A DNA stretch of 64,000 nt from Ichthyophthirius multifiliis (taxonomy: Eukaryota > Ciliophora > Oligohymenophorea > Hymenostomatida), in NCBI RefSeq assembly GCF_000220395.1, contig NW_004085903.1, positions 31,866 to 95,865 on the forward strand. Direction: 5' to 3'. Of the stretch, positions 24,960 through 38,203 are shown in pieces. The translations under genes and the position numbers were made by a program. Numbering within the stretch: position 1 is the first letter of the stretch; each line of letters starts with the position of its first letter. A model generated the notes under the pieces. That model saw nothing but the letters and a program-made list of their open reading frames with translations. It was not told the DNA's origin and made no database searches.

Positions 24960-26215
24960 AAAAAAATTATAATGACCTTAAGTATGACTTAAATAAATTT
25001 AGATTGGTTGAAAATGAAAACCATTTTTTCGATTTAAAGTTGGCTTGTATCATTTTTATTTATATATTAAGTAAAAAAAAAAATTAAATTATTTGTAATT
25101 TAAACTAGGATTTCAAGATTTTAAGTTTACTTATATAAAAAAAAATTAAACATAATATTATGAAAAGCTTTAAATAATTAAATAAAAATTATGACTAAAA
25201 AATAAAATAATGAATGAGCTGGAGCTGATATACGGATTATTAAATATATTTGCAAATACATTATATATAAAATACAGAACAATTTTTATGTATAACACCC
25301 AAAGAATGCATTTTTTTATAAGAATAAAATCTCTGAAAAAAATGCAATTTCTAACAAAACAAAAATTAAATTAAAAATAATAATAAATATATAAAAAAAC
25401 ATTAAATTTATTCATAAATATATTAACCTAAATATATAAATAAATATTTTTTTATTTTAATGTTTAATTTTTTAACAAGAGGGAGGGGGGTGTAAAAATA
25501 TTTTTAAAAATTAGAAAAAATAATCTATTATATATTAGATAATAAAACAAAAATTATTAGTTCAAAAATATTTATCGAAAATTCATTACCATTAAATTAA
25601 AATAAATTTGATTTGAGACAATTGACGCTAATATAGGATTAAAAACCTTTATAAATATGGTTTTATGAGCCTTGTTACATTATTTTTTTTAAATAGAATA
25701 TAAAATAATAGTAGCAAAATTAAAGAACAAATTCATATATTTGACTAACAATGCAATTTAGAAACAAAAAAAGGAATAATTTTAAAAAACGAAAAAGAAA
25801 GATATATGTGGATCTCAAAATAATTAAGTGATTAATTATTGAATTAAAAACGCATTTTAAGTAAATTTATTTAATCAAAAATTAAGGAAATTATCATTTA
25901 ATCATTTTTTTTTAAAAAAAAGCAGTTTTTAAATAGAAAAGGTTCGTTTAAGTTTTTTGGATTTGATTTTATAATCGGTTAATATTTTTAAATATAGCTT
26001 ATTGAAATTAATAGTTCACTTTCAATGGAATTTGGCACTTCTATTAATTAGGATTTGATAAAAAAAGCTTTAGAAGATATGCCTATTTATTTGATTTTGG
26101 AAAAAAACACAAAAATGTTAAATATGTGGTGTGAATTCGAACTTAATTGCAACAAAAGCGAAATTATTTTATTCTTTTTTTATATATATATATAAAAAAA
26201 TTATATATGTAGCAA
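24960..26215 (+). pseudogene. Broken tubulin glycylase-like (TTLL3-type) ligase
   Basis: Successive plus-strand frames give the TTL-ligase signature of the glycylase branch in the right order. They are FQDFKFTYIKK, FLTRGRGVQKYF, IFIENSLPLNQNKFDLRQ, KPLQIWFYEPCY, IYLTNNAIQKQ, and finally RKGSFKFFGFDFIIG followed by QLIEINSSLSMEFGTSIN. Active family members use ATP to add glycine to tubulin tails in cilia. Here at least two frame changes are needed between FDLRQ and FGFDF (near 25735 and 25775). The ATP-binding WILKP before TRGRG reads FILMFN, so the catalytic Lys is missing. The start is undefined. Either a decayed gene or a draft sequence with indels of a divergent protein. The last frame continues without a stop into the next ORF, so the two may be one gene. 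Confidence 0.6.
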
Positions 26216-26282
26216 TAAATTGCTAAATCTTGTTTTTTAAAAAAATTAATTTATATTATTATTATTTATAATAAAAAAAAAA

Positions 26283-27915
26283 ATGAATAAAAATGAAAAC
26301 AATATAATAACATTAAAAAATCAAAACCCATCATATATATCGACACTTTAGGGAGGATTTCAAAGTAATATGAGTTAACGTATATTATAAGAAATTAAAA
26401 AAAAAAATGCCAGTAATTTAAATGAAAATATCAATAATTAAAAAAGTACCGAATAGAGATAATCAAGATATTAAACGGCGAAACCTCTTTTGAACGAATT
26501 TCCTTTAGAATTATCGAAAAAAAATCCTTATTTTAAACGATTATTAAAGTCTTTTTTTGGCGGATAATAAAGTATTACTTAATTTATTGGTTTAATGAAT
26601 AAATGTACATTGAGGTCTTAAAAAAATTAGAAAAAAGAGGAATTTTAATCTTCGGTATCTGCTAAAAATTAGATTTTTTTTGAAAAAAGTGATTAAAAAG
26701 TAAAATTTAATCCTTAAACAGTTTAATCTTTTGGAAATCTTGAAAATGTAATACCTTAAAATAACAAAACGAAATATGGGTCATTTATATTTGATAAGCT
26801 ATTACAAAAGCATAATAATAAAAAATAAAACACCTTTTTTTCCTAATTCATTGAAGCTTAGTAAGAGATTATTGAAAAAATAAAACGAAAAGATCTTCTT
26901 TAGAATGATATTTCACATTAATATTATGTAAGATAGTTTATTGAACGAAAACAATTAAAGAATATTAACATTACAGCTGATAAAACTCCAATAATTGAAT
27001 TAAATGTAATTAATTAATCATAATAGAAAAAAATGGGCTATGAGAAAGTTTTTAAAAATTTAATTAAATAAGAAATAAAAGATAATGCAGAAAAATATAT
27101 GCAAAGTTTAAAGTAAAAAAATTAAAATAACAAAATATTAAATAATATTAATTTTGAAAACATTTTAAATTCGAGAAAATAAAGTGCGAAATAAGCTTTA
27201 AAAGAAAAAAGATAAAAAAAAAAGGATTTTTTTTGCTAAAGGAAAGATTTTTTAAACGAAAAAAAATAAATTTTTCTTAATTTTAAAAAACTAAACTTTT
27301 CTAATGATTTTTCGAATGATTTGAAGAAAATGGATATAATATAAAACAATGAAAATGAAAATAAAGTTAAGAAAAGAAAATTACTCTCTTAGTAAAATAT
27401 CGAGTTCCTATATTAATCTAAAAATATTAGTGATTATAAAAAAAAAATCGATTAAGAAAAAAATTAAGTCGTCTCAAATAATAATCCGATTCTTACTTAT
27501 AAATAAAAACTTTATAAAGAAAATGATTAATTAAGAAAAAAATCTTAATTGAAAAATTCAGATAAATAATTAAATTAAGGATATTATAAATAGGATTGTA
27601 AATATAATATTATAAAAAGAAATTTGTTTGGGCCATAAGATTGGCCTTTATAAAATGAAGATAATGTTATCAGTGGGGATGAGTCTCTTCCTTCGATTAC
27701 TGAAGCATAATTAGATGCATTTTATCAAGAAAGTAAGTTTTTGTAAAAAAGTATATTGAATAATAATGAAAATAATGAATATTTTGGAAAAAAAATTAAA
27801 AACATTATGAAATTAAATTAAATAAATGAGTAAATTTAAAATATATTATTTTTATTTTATATTAAAAAAAAGTAATATTACAAGATGTGTGAAACTCAAG
27901 TTAAAATAAAAATGA
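26283..27915 (+). CDS. Gln/Asn/Lys-rich protein of unknown function
   Basis: ATG at 26283 in an A-rich leader; the frame runs about 520 codons. A 44-nt intron near the end (about 27831-27874) brings the frame to TGA at 27913-27915. The protein is hydrophilic and mostly disordered-looking, with segments such as LSKKNPYFKRLLKSFFGG, DKLLQKHNN, FFSQFIEAQQEIIEKIKRKD and ESLPSITEAQLDAFYQESKF. No membrane spans, no enzymatic motif. The frame is also open upstream to 26163 and joins the TTLL-like region in phase, so this could be the long C-terminal extension of that protein; such tails are common in ciliate TTLLs. If separate, the function is unknown. Confidence 0.6.
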
Positions 27916-28046
27916 AAAAAAATTATTTATATTTTAATAAGTTTATTTTTTTAATAATATTTTAATTATATTTTTTAATTTCTTTTTAATATAATTTTTT
28001 TTTTTTATTTACTCGGTTAATTTTTTTTTTTTTTTTAATTCTTTAT

Positions 28047-28370
28047 TCACATTTTAAATTTAGATCCTAAATTAACAACAATTCCCTAAAAAATTTATTA
28101 GTTAAAAATATAAAATAAAAAAATACCTTAGCCTTACTTCTAATTCTGGCATATCCATTAATTTTATTATTAATAATTTCTGCACTAAGATTAATTAAGA
28201 AATCATCATCAAGTTTAGTTTTTGCATAAAAGTTTGCACAAATACAATTCGCATTTTTTATTTCTTCCTCATCATTAAGCAAATATAATTTAAAATGTTC
28301 TCTTATATGATTAACAAACTAATAAAGATCACTAAATATATAATTTAATAATTAAAAACAAATAATATGA

Positions 28371-28438
<68 letters not shown>

Positions 28439-31086
28439 TTATTACTTTCCAGATGGGTTTAATGTAATTCTGTTTTCCCATTCATATTTAGCCCATAATT
28501 CTCTAAAAGTATTAAGATCTATTTCACTTGGATATATAAAATCAATAAGATCAATATCAATTTCTTTTGTAATAAGATAAGCTTATTCTATACCTGCAAT
28601 ATTCTCATAATTAATAGCTCCAAAAATAACTCCAATATCACTCGAAGAGAACTTTAATGATGTTTTCACATTTGCAAATCCATTTGGTTATAAAGTCACA
28701 GCTTAAGCTTTTTCTATAACCCTTTTAATATCACTTTATTAAGTAAAAAAGTCTATTTGGACTTTTTATAAAGGTTTTGAAGTTCTATTTATTAAAAGAG
28801 TTTCAAATTAAATATCATATTTGTGTATACGGACAAACGATTCTGCATATATAGGGTCACTGTATCCTGTTAATTAGATTAGCTTTCCGAGTTTCTTGAC
28901 AAAATCTCCTTCTTCATGTTCTTGTTTTTTTAATTCGAAATCTCCTAATTCATCATCAGAAAGATCTACTTCCATTTTTTGGCTTTTAAGGCTCTAATAA
29001 CTATAAGATCATCAGGTTATTTTATATACTTTTTCTTTTATTTTCTTATTAAGTATTTTATTTTCCGAAATAAGATTTATGTAATTTAGGAACTTTTAGT
29101 TAATTTTCAAGCCATTCGACTTTATTTTGTGTAAAATAGGAAGGATTAGTAAGTAATTTTATACTAAAATGAATTTTTTCAACGGAATCTTGTTCATATA
29201 TAGTTTAATTTTTAGTATAAAGTCTTAATAAAGAGCATAAAATTAACAAAATTTAACTACTATATTTATTAAATTTATTCATATTATTTTTTAATTTTAG
29301 AATTAATTTTAATGCACAACGAGCCAAAATAGATCCTATATAAGCATTTTAAGAAATAATAATTTTTAATTTACTAATTTCCTCATTTTCTTCTTATTCC
29401 TGTTTTTAATCAACTACAAGTTCAGTACCATAAGTACCATCAGCTAAAATCACTGTTTTATATTTTTTTTATGTAGTTGTGCTCTCTTTTGCTTAATTAA
29501 CTGTATTATTATTATCTTTATTATTTTTCTCCTCTTCTGTAGTTTTACCAATATATTCTATTGGTAAAGTACCTACTGATCTAATTATTTCTTATAAACT
29601 TAATTCTGTACTATCTTCTGTGGCATATTCACCTAAAATCCAAAGAACTCCTTTAAATATATATAGACTTTTTATATCATAGAATTTTTCCAATATCTTC
29701 GATATTAATTTTTCACGGCATTGCGGGTAATTTATAATTAAAGAATTTAGGATATTTTTGATTTAGTCTTGATTTTTTTATGAAGCTTTGGAACTTGTAA
29801 GAAATTATTCGTTTATTAAATTCATGGCTTCATCAACTACTTATTCGAAATTGTTTACAGAATATTCAACGAAATCAAGTAATAATTTTATATACTCTTT
29901 ACTATTTATGAATATATTTATATATGTAATATTATAATTATTTTTATATTTAATACTTTTCCTCTTATTAGGCTTTTTTAACTTCCTTTGAAATTTTAGG
30001 GAAAATTATTGTAATATTTTTCGCATTTAATAAAACTTGTATAATTTCAATTGTTTTTTTTCTAATTTAAAATGATTAAGTGTTCAATATTTTAGTAATA
30101 TCGACAAGTTATTCTTCCAAAAACTTTGGTTCAATCGCTAAAATAGACATTAGCTTATCCAAAATAACCATTTTAACATTATTTTCAGTATTATTAAGTA
30201 AAATCTACACATATATAGAAGTTGCAAGTTTTAGTGTATTTGGCGAGTTAGATAATTAAGTTAATGTATTTGCACATTCAAATTACACTGAAGGACTTTT
30301 TGATTTTTAAAAGTAAAGAATAGCTTTCATTAGTCTTTATTTTTAAGTAGGATCTTATTTGCAAGTTTTTCTGAATAATTCAAGAACTGAGAGTTACATA
30401 ATATCTCCCATATCATCAACTCTATCATCTAGGATTTACTAATATAGATAATCCATAGCTTTTTATTAATTAGTATGGAAAAGTAATAAAAATGCATTTC
30501 TTTTAGTAGATAAATCGTTTTCGTTATTTAGCACTTTCTCCATTTCAGAGTCAATATCACTAATTAGTTCATCACCGAAATGCAAAAAAATCTAATATAT
30601 GGCCACTATTGCATTTTTTCGGACATATGTGTGTTTGTGATTTAATCCTTCCATTATAGAAGATATTAAAGGTTCTAAAATTCCTTTGTGCATTATTCGA
30701 GATACTAGTCTTAATGTACGGCCTCTTAAATACTCGTTTGGATGTAATAAATCACTTCTTAATGAATTACAGACTAAAAACATCTCGTCTTTTAGTTTAC
30801 CTTCTTTATTTAATTTCTCTATTACTTCCCAGTAAAAAAGAAGAATCTTTTTCAAGTTATGGTTGTCTGTTTGTAAAGGAGTTAGAGTGTTTATTACAGT
30901 CATAGTCATTCGGTCGAAGTTATCGTCGTTTGATATATTGTATATTAAATGTTTTAAACCACGTATCTTGTCTTCGATTTGCTTACTTTGTAATAAAGTT
31001 TTTATTTCTTAAGCGGATTGTTATTCGGATTGTTCGGGACGGAGATATATGGTACAATATCTGGGTTCTGGAGTTGTAGAAGACAT
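28047..31086 (-). CDS. COPB1: Coatomer subunit beta (beta-COP)
   Basis: Starts MSSTTPEPRYCTIYL at 31086 and ends GIVVNLGSKFKM at TGA (28047-28049). The N-terminal adaptin-like solenoid is clear: LKHLIYNISN, MTMTVINTLTPLQ, LLFYWEVIEKLNKEG, SLRSDLLHPNEYLRGRTLRL and LNHKHTYVRKNAIVAIY. The C-terminus GYARIRSKAKGIVVNLG matches the beta-COP appendage end. Introns include 28086-28126 (41 nt), 28332-28445 (114 nt, holding a TA microsatellite) and one near 29905-29975. About 940 aa, the family's usual size. In the cell it is part of the COPI coat that returns vesicles from Golgi to ER. Confidence 0.93.
28376..28435. repeat. TA dinucleotide microsatellite in a beta-COP intron
   Basis: About 30 uninterrupted AT units inside the 28332-28445 intron. 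Confidence 0.9.
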
Positions 31087-34000
31087 ATATAATCTTTTTT
31101 ATTATATTATATTTTTTTTTTTATATATATTATATCTTTTATATTATCTTTTTAATTTAATTAATTTTCTTTTTTTTTATTTTTTTATTTTTAATAAATA
31201 TGAGAATTATTTCTTCTTTTATATATATATGTATGTTTATGTTATTTTTTTACGTGTATATTTAAAAATATATTAATTTTTGAAATTATTATCTATTATT
31301 CATAAATATAAGTAAAGTAAATATATATCACTTTGTTTTAGAGTTTTTTTTTATATATATTAATTCAAAATCTCTAAATAAAAAAGAAATGTTATATTTT
31401 TAAATTTATTGATATAATAAAAAAATTTATAATTAAAAAATATAAAATATAATAAAATATAGTATTAAAAAACAAAATAAAAATTAATATATATTTATAT
31501 ATATATTCATTATTTAGAGTCATTTATATAATATTATTATTTAATATTAAAAATTAATAAAAAATAAATTATAAATTATAATATTTTTCTTTTATAAAAA
31601 TTAAAAATACTTATAAATTTAAATTAATGATTTTATTTATAAAATATTTATTTTTTATTTGATTATTATTTAATATCTTAAACTAAAAAAAAAAAAAATA
31701 TTTAGATATTTAAAGAATATAAATATTTAAGATAAAAAATTAAAAATTAATTATTTTAAATATTAAATGATTTTGTAATTAATAAAAATAATAATAATAA
31801 TAATAATAATTATATTAATAATAATAATAATTATAATAATAATATTTTATATATTATTAATTATATTTTTAATAAATACAATTTTTTTAAAAATTAATTA
31901 ATAGTAATTTATTTTATTTTTATAAATTAAAACATATTAGTTTAATCAATATTTTTAATAATGATAAATTTTAATATTGAATATCTATTTAAAGAAAACT
32001 AATTAATTTAATTTAAAAGTTATAATATTTTTTTATTTTTTATCATTATTAAGACTAAATAAGACAAATATATTTATTAATAAAAAAATTTATAAATATT
32101 ATATATTTTAACGATATGTTATATTTTGAATTTAAAATTAATTAATGTTTTTTTTAAAATAATACATTATAAATATTTATTTTTTATAATAAACAATAAA
32201 TAATTTACTAAATAATATTTATTACTAAACTATAATAATTTAAAAAATTATTTTTATTTAAATTAAGTTAATAAAATATATAGATAAAATTTATAATTTT
32301 TAATTTTTTTTATTTTTTTAAACAAATTATATATATTTAAAATTATTTGGTATTTATATATGCATTACGGTAATATGTTTAAAAAAAAAAATTATAATAA
32401 AAATTTTATCTTAAATATATTTTATTTTAATAAAAAAGGTATATATTAAAAAAAATATAGAAATTTTATAACATTGTATTTTTAATATATATATATATAT
32501 ATTATATAAATTAAAATTAATATAAATATATATATTATATTTATATATTATATATATTTTCTTTTTTTTAATTATTTATTTTTTATTTTCTTTTTTTAAT
32601 TATTATTAAATAAAATATTTTTAATATTTCTGAAAATAAAGCTTAAACAATTAAATAGTTTACAAAACTATTTTAAAATTTATAAAATAAAATAAATACA
32701 TACATATATAATTTTTTATATATATTTAACAAAATATTTAGTATTAATAAACTTATATTATTTATTATTTATTTTTTAATTCTTTTTATTTTTATTTTTT
32801 TTAAATTTAATTTTCAATAATTTATTATAATTAATCATATTACATGTTTTTTTAATATTTAGACCTTAAATTAAATTTAATTAGTAATATAAAGAAATTT
32901 AACTTATTATTTTTATTGCTTACAAACCTTTAATTGCGAAAATCAAAGAGTATCTTCAAAAAATGAAAGCCTGAATTGATGAACAATAAAATTAAGCTTC
33001 AATTTCAAAATTGTATTCAATAATAGAAATATAATAACTGTACTATTTTAGAGTAGAATCTTTTAAATTTAAGAGAAAAATAAAAATCTGGATAAATATT
33101 TTTATGTGAGATTTAAAACTATATTAATTTTTTAATAAAATAAATCTAAAAAATTTTCAATAAAAATAAATTTTAAAATAAATAATTAAAAATAAGTCTC
33201 TCAGTTAAAATAAAAATAATGAAAATATATAAAAAAAGTTAAAAATTCCCTTTAAAATAAAACAGAAAATTAGAAAATAATTAATATAATTTTTCGTTGA
33301 TTTAAATTAATAATTAATAAATAAGAAAATAAAATAACAAATATTGAGAAAATTTAATAAATAATATACATGTAATAATAAAAAAAAGAATAATAAATAA
33401 AAACGATAAGCTGGAAATTCAGATAAAAATCAATTAAGCAGTTTCTTAAAATTATTAGTAGATTTTTTTTTTAGAATATATAGAAACTTCACGCACATAA
33501 ATATTTAATTCAAAATAATTTCAAAAATCCTGATATCAATTTTTTGAAAGATTATAAGATTCTATAATAAATAATATTTAAATACTCTAATTACTTATTT
33601 CACATGAGAAAGTATTTTTAACTGTTTATTAGAAAATATTTCTTAGTAATTTTAATAATTATATTAAAATTACTTTTTTTTTGAGGATAATTAATGAAGG
33701 AAAAAAAATTCATCATTTATTTTGGATGAAAATATTTTTTTTAATAATAATCATTTTTAAATTTCATATAATAATTAATTTAAATATAAAAATAATTCAG
33801 ACGATATAGAAAATAGTCTTTTAAGGAACAAAAAATAATAAAATAGATATATTAATATTAGTTTTTTTTACTGAAGGATAATAAATTTATGATTACTAAA
33901 CTTTTTTATTAAAAAAAGAAATTAAAAGTATCATCAAAAATGAAATTTAGGATATAAATAAAATTAGATTTTAAATAAAGAAGAATATTTATAAAAATAT

Positions 34001-34251
34001 TATATTATATATTAAATTTGTCTTAAATAAATTTAAAAATATAATTTTATTTTATTAATCTAATTAAATTATTAATTATCATATTTTTTGTTTTAAGAAA
34101 TTTAATTTATTATATATAATATAATAAGAACAAAAAAAACAAAAAATTCTCTATATAATTAATTCTAAAAATAATAGCAAAATAATAATAGAATATTTAT
34201 TAAAAAAATACATTATATATATAAAAAAAATTATTCTTTATTAAAAACTTT
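31087..34251. other. Long AT-rich spacer
   Basis: About 3.2 kb. The first half is almost pure A/T with an AAT trinucleotide run at about 31784-31850 and TA runs near 32490-32560. The second half (about 32920-34200) is A-rich on the plus strand with slightly more G and C. It has a 122-codon TGA-free frame at 32979-33347, but this has no recognisable motif and its length is not significant at this composition. Confidence 0.5.
31784..31850. repeat. AAT/ATT trinucleotide run
   Basis: Tandem AAT units with two TAT interruptions in spacer. Confidence 0.75.
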
Positions 34252-34855
34252 TCAATCACTTTCTTAATCCATAGAAACATCACTATCATTATTATTTTAT
34301 TAAGCTTTTTATTTATTTTCTCCTTTTAACAATTATTTAACTTTTTTTTCATGTTTTTATCTTATTCTTTCTTTGACTTATTCTTTGAGTTTTCCTTAAG
34401 GTAGTAAAGTTTCATGTTTTTCTAAGTCTGCATTAATTTATTACTTTTTGATTCTTTTAGCAATTTTAAGTCTGTTTTCCTTAAAAAGCTTTTCTCTATT
34501 TTCTTTAACTTTTTCAATTTTTTTCATTACTTTTATTGTACTTACATATAAATCTCTATTATATTTAACTGGCTCATTTCTTTTCTATTCAAAATCAAAT
34601 ACAGAGTCTTTTATCATTTCTTTTCCGTGAGCCTTTCTGTATGCTTTTGTCCATTTCATTTTTCTAGGATTATGTTTTGCTTTGAAATGTCTATGACATT
34701 TAGATCTGCAAAATTTGAACATCTATTTTTTATTTATTTATTAACTTATTTTTATGTTTATATGCTTTATTTACCTTTGAATCATTACGAACAAACGCTA
34801 CACCATGTCCAGGATATAAAGGACCGGAACAAAAATAACATTTATCAATTCTCAT
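34252..34855 (-). CDS. RLP24: Ribosome biogenesis factor RLP24 (ribosomal L24e family)
   Basis: Two exons separated by a 52-nt intron (34723-34774). The first exon gives [18 protein letters not shown] and FVRNDSK, the second [13 protein letters not shown] and [20 protein letters not shown]. The four zinc-ribbon cysteines (CYFC ... CRSKC) are present. The following helix and a long Lys/Gln-rich tail ending SMDQESD distinguish RLP24 from the shorter ribosomal protein L24. About 183 aa. It assembles into pre-60S particles in the nucleolus and is exchanged for L24 in the cytoplasm; the tail is where the AAA ATPase Drg1/AFG2 binds in yeast. Confidence 0.95.
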
Positions 34856-35408
34856 ATTTTGTTCTGTATTTTTATTTTTTTATTTTTTTGTTTTTTTTAA
34901 TAAATATATATATTCGTACTATTTTAATTTTAATTTATTCATAAAACTATTTATTTTTATTCGTGTTTTTAAATATGTTTTTATACTTTCTTTTTTTTAT
35001 GTTTATTATTTTATTTTTTTATAACATATAATGTATATGAATTATTTAGTAAAGTATTTATTAATTCATTATATTATAAAATAAATTTATTAAAAATATT
35101 TTTTTTTTATTAAATAAATAAAATGAAAACTAAAATATCAAAAACTTATTATAAAAGTAAATTAGAAATTAATAATATAATAGTATTTAATTTTTTAATG
35201 ATTAAAATATTTAATATATTATATAAAAAAAAAGTTATAAAAATGAATATTTTATTATTTTGTGATAAATTATAGTTTTATATATTTATATAATTTTAAA
35301 AATAAATAAGGCACTAAAAATAAATTAAGGGAAAAATAAAAAACAGATACAAACAGAAAAAAAAAAAAAAAAAACTTAAAATAAAAAAAAAAAAAATTAT
35401 ATATAAAA
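34856..35408. other. AT spacer between divergent RLP24 and Myb genes
   Basis: Shared promoter region of two divergently transcribed genes. It is A/T only apart from short G-containing pieces; poly-A tracts at about 35359-35376 and 35386-35396 lie just upstream of the Myb ATG. No defined element was recognised. Confidence 0.5.
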
Positions 35409-36598
35409 ATGTAATATATCTAAACACCTATTGCCCTAAAGTAAGACTCATATTAAATAAACGAGATTTTTCTCCAATTATTAGATTCAGTCTTAACCCC
35501 AAACCCAGAAAATACTCAAAACAGTACTTCTCAAAACGAATCTTCATAACCTCGCCTAAAAAGATGGTGGAAACCTGAAGAAGACGAGCTTTTAAAGGAT
35601 TTAGTAAAAAAGCATGGGCCAAAAAACTGGAAAAAAATAGCCTCATATTTTGAAAATCGTACAGATGTTTAATGCTTACATAGATGGCAGAAAGTTCTTA
35701 ATCCAAATCTTGTAAAAGGTCCTTGGACAAAAGAAGAAGATGAAATTGTTACTTAATTAGTAATCAAATAAGGGCCTAGAAAATGGAGTTAAATAGCAAA
35801 GCATTTACCTGGAAGAATAGGTAAATAATGTCGTGAAAGGTATACTTTATTTAATTATTTTATGATATATATTTTTAATAATAAAGATGGCATAATCATC
35901 TAAATCCTGATATTAAAAAAGATAAATGGACTGAAGAAGAAGATAGAAAAATAATAGAAACTCATAAATTGTATATTTAATATTTTTTATATATGTATTA
36001 ATTATAAATATTAACGTATTTTTATTTTAATTTCAGATATGGAAACAAATGGGCTTATATTACTAAGTTTTTACCAGGAAGAACTGACAATGCTATAAAA
36101 AATCATTGGAATTCTACAATAAAAAGAAGAATAAATTAATAAAGTCAATACTTATAAGACATTAAATCTCCTTGTTTTGTTAAGATTCTAAAGAAAAACT
36201 TATAATAAAACGATGAATAATAGGTTTCAAAAAGTCCAAATTTAAAATAATAAGATATTGTTTCTACTTAATATCCAAGTGCTTCTAATTTATCTTTATA
36301 GAAAAACAAAGGATTTTAAACTTATAAAACTGTAAATGAATTTTCAACTCCTGTAAAAAATAATCCGAAAAATAATTTATTAAATAAGGTAGAAACAAAT
36401 GCATAAGCTATTTAAAAAAGTAATTTTTATCAGTTTATTTACTTATTATTTATATGTTTTTGTATTTTTTATATTTTTTTTTTAGATGAATATTTAAATT
36501 TAGTGTTTCCTTTATTATAAATAAATGGATTATAAAATCTTGAAAATTCTTAAAAATTACTCGAAAAAATAAACAGTTTAATACAATATAAATAATGA
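35409..36598 (+). CDS. Three-repeat (R1R2R3) Myb transcription factor
   Basis: First in-frame ATG 35409, TGA 36596-36598, three introns (about 35839-35887, 35969-36036, and near 36420-36485). Three consecutive Myb repeats occupy about residues 52-205. R1 begins [20 protein letters not shown]2 [18 protein letters not shown] ending GKQCRERW, R3 [17 protein letters not shown] ending [13 protein letters not shown]. The regularly spaced Trp residues of each helix-turn-helix are present, with a second Trp at the start of R1. The NAIKNHWN recognition helix is the classic c-Myb/3R-Myb one. The C-terminal half is Gln/Asn/Ser-rich with no recognised domain. 3R-Myb proteins in plants and animals drive cell-cycle genes; that role here is inference. 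Confidence 0.93.
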
Positions 36599-37125
36599 GA
36601 TATATTAAAATTGAAAAAAAAAAGAAAAACATTTTAATTAAAGAGAAAAAATTATTTATATATTAATTAATAATTAATGTAAAAAAAAAAAAAAATTAAT
36701 AAAGTAATATAAATATCAATATATTTGATTTTATTTATATTAAGTACAGATAAATATATATTATAAAAAATATTTAGATTTCAAGGAATTCGTATTTATT
36801 TATAATATCTATATATTAATTTATTAATAGTCTTAAGTAATTATTTTAATTTAGTAAAAAATTTTTACTAAAAAAAAAAAAATCAAACTTAAATTGTATA
36901 TATGAAAAATTTAATATTTAACAAAATTAACTTAACATTTATTTTTAAAATATTAATGAATAAAAGTCTATTTATTGAAGAAATCAATTAAATATTATAT
37001 TTTATTTTAAATAACGATTATATACATAATTTTTATTTTTAATAAATAAAATAATTTTGATTTTTAATTAATATTTTATTTTTATTTGATATTAAAAAAA
37101 TAAAAAATACATAATATAAACTATA
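36599..37125. other. AT spacer
   Basis: About 530 bases of A/T between the Myb gene and the YIPF6-like gene, both plus strand. Nothing else recognised. Confidence 0.55.
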
Positions 37126-38104
37126 ATGAGTATGTTAACAAAGTCAAAAGTGGATGCTAAAAGTCTTACTTAATACAAAATTAAAATAAATTATATATTA
37201 AATAATTATAATAAAAATAGATCCAGGAAATTACTTAGCAAATCTAGAATTTATAAAGAATTTCGATAATTCTATACCAGATAATTATGACACATTAGAT
37301 GAACCTATTTCAAGATCTATAGTAAAAAAATTAAAAATAAAAAACAAACAAAAAATATTAATGTAAAAATAAAAAAGATACGAGATCTAAAAATGATAGC
37401 AATAAAACTTAGATACGTATTAATTCCTTATTTTCGAGAAAACGATAAAAAAGCATTATAAGAATGTAAAAATAAATATTATAATATATAAAAAAATAAA
37501 ATTAAGGGGATCTATGGGGGCCTATGATTTTTTGTTTAATTTTAGCTTTGTATTTATTAAAAAAATTTAAATTTAATTATTTATTTTTAATTTTAAAAAA
37601 AAGTATTTTAAGCTTAAATACAAATGACAATAATAACATATACGGATAAATAAGTATATTAGTATTTGGAGGATCATTAGTAATAACAGTAAATATAAAT
37701 TTATTAGGAGGAAATGCACATTTTCTTTAAAGTGTATGTATATTAGGTTATTGTATATTTCCAGTTGTAGCAGCATCTATTATAATAACTTTTGTAAATA
37801 TAATATTTAACCATTTTCTTTATAAATTAGGAGTAGTTGGAATTGCTTACATATGGTCATGTTGCTGTAAAAAATATAAAATATAAAATATAATAAATAT
37901 ATATATATATATTTATATATTTATATATTTTTTAATAATTATAATTATATTTATTTAATTTTTTTGTATCTTATTTTAATTTTATTAAAAAAAGCTTCAA
38001 TTGCATTTATGTCTAGTATAGTACCTTAAGATAAAAAATTATTATCTTTATACCCTATATTTTTATTTTTTTTATTTGTTAGTTGGTTTTGTTTATTTAT
38101 TTGA
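37126..38104 (+). CDS. YIPF6: YIP1-family Golgi membrane protein, YIPF6-like
   Basis: ATG 37126, TGA 38102-38104, with four or five short introns. The N-terminal cytosolic part contains TLDEPISRSI and IAIKLRYVLIPYF. The Yip1 domain follows: GDLWGPMIFCLILALYLL (the DLWGP hallmark), ILVFGGSLVITVNINLLGG, then SVCILGYCIFPVVAASIII and a last pair of spans ending YPIFLFFLFVSWFCLFI. Five membrane spans in total, matching family topology. Conserved GG-NINLLGG and LGYCIFP segments place it in the YIPF6/Yip4-type subgroup. These proteins sit in Golgi membranes and interact with Rab GTPases. Length about 240 aa, the usual size. Confidence 0.92.
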
Positions 38105-38203
38105 TTATATATATCATTTAATTATTTATTTATAAATTTAAAAATTTTTATACAATTTTATATATTTAAAATACTATATATATTATTATAATAAATTTAA
38201 AAT

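Noticed and set aside
32979-33347. 122-codon TGA-free frame
   Set aside because: With TGA rare at this base composition such lengths arise by chance; no conserved segment was seen.
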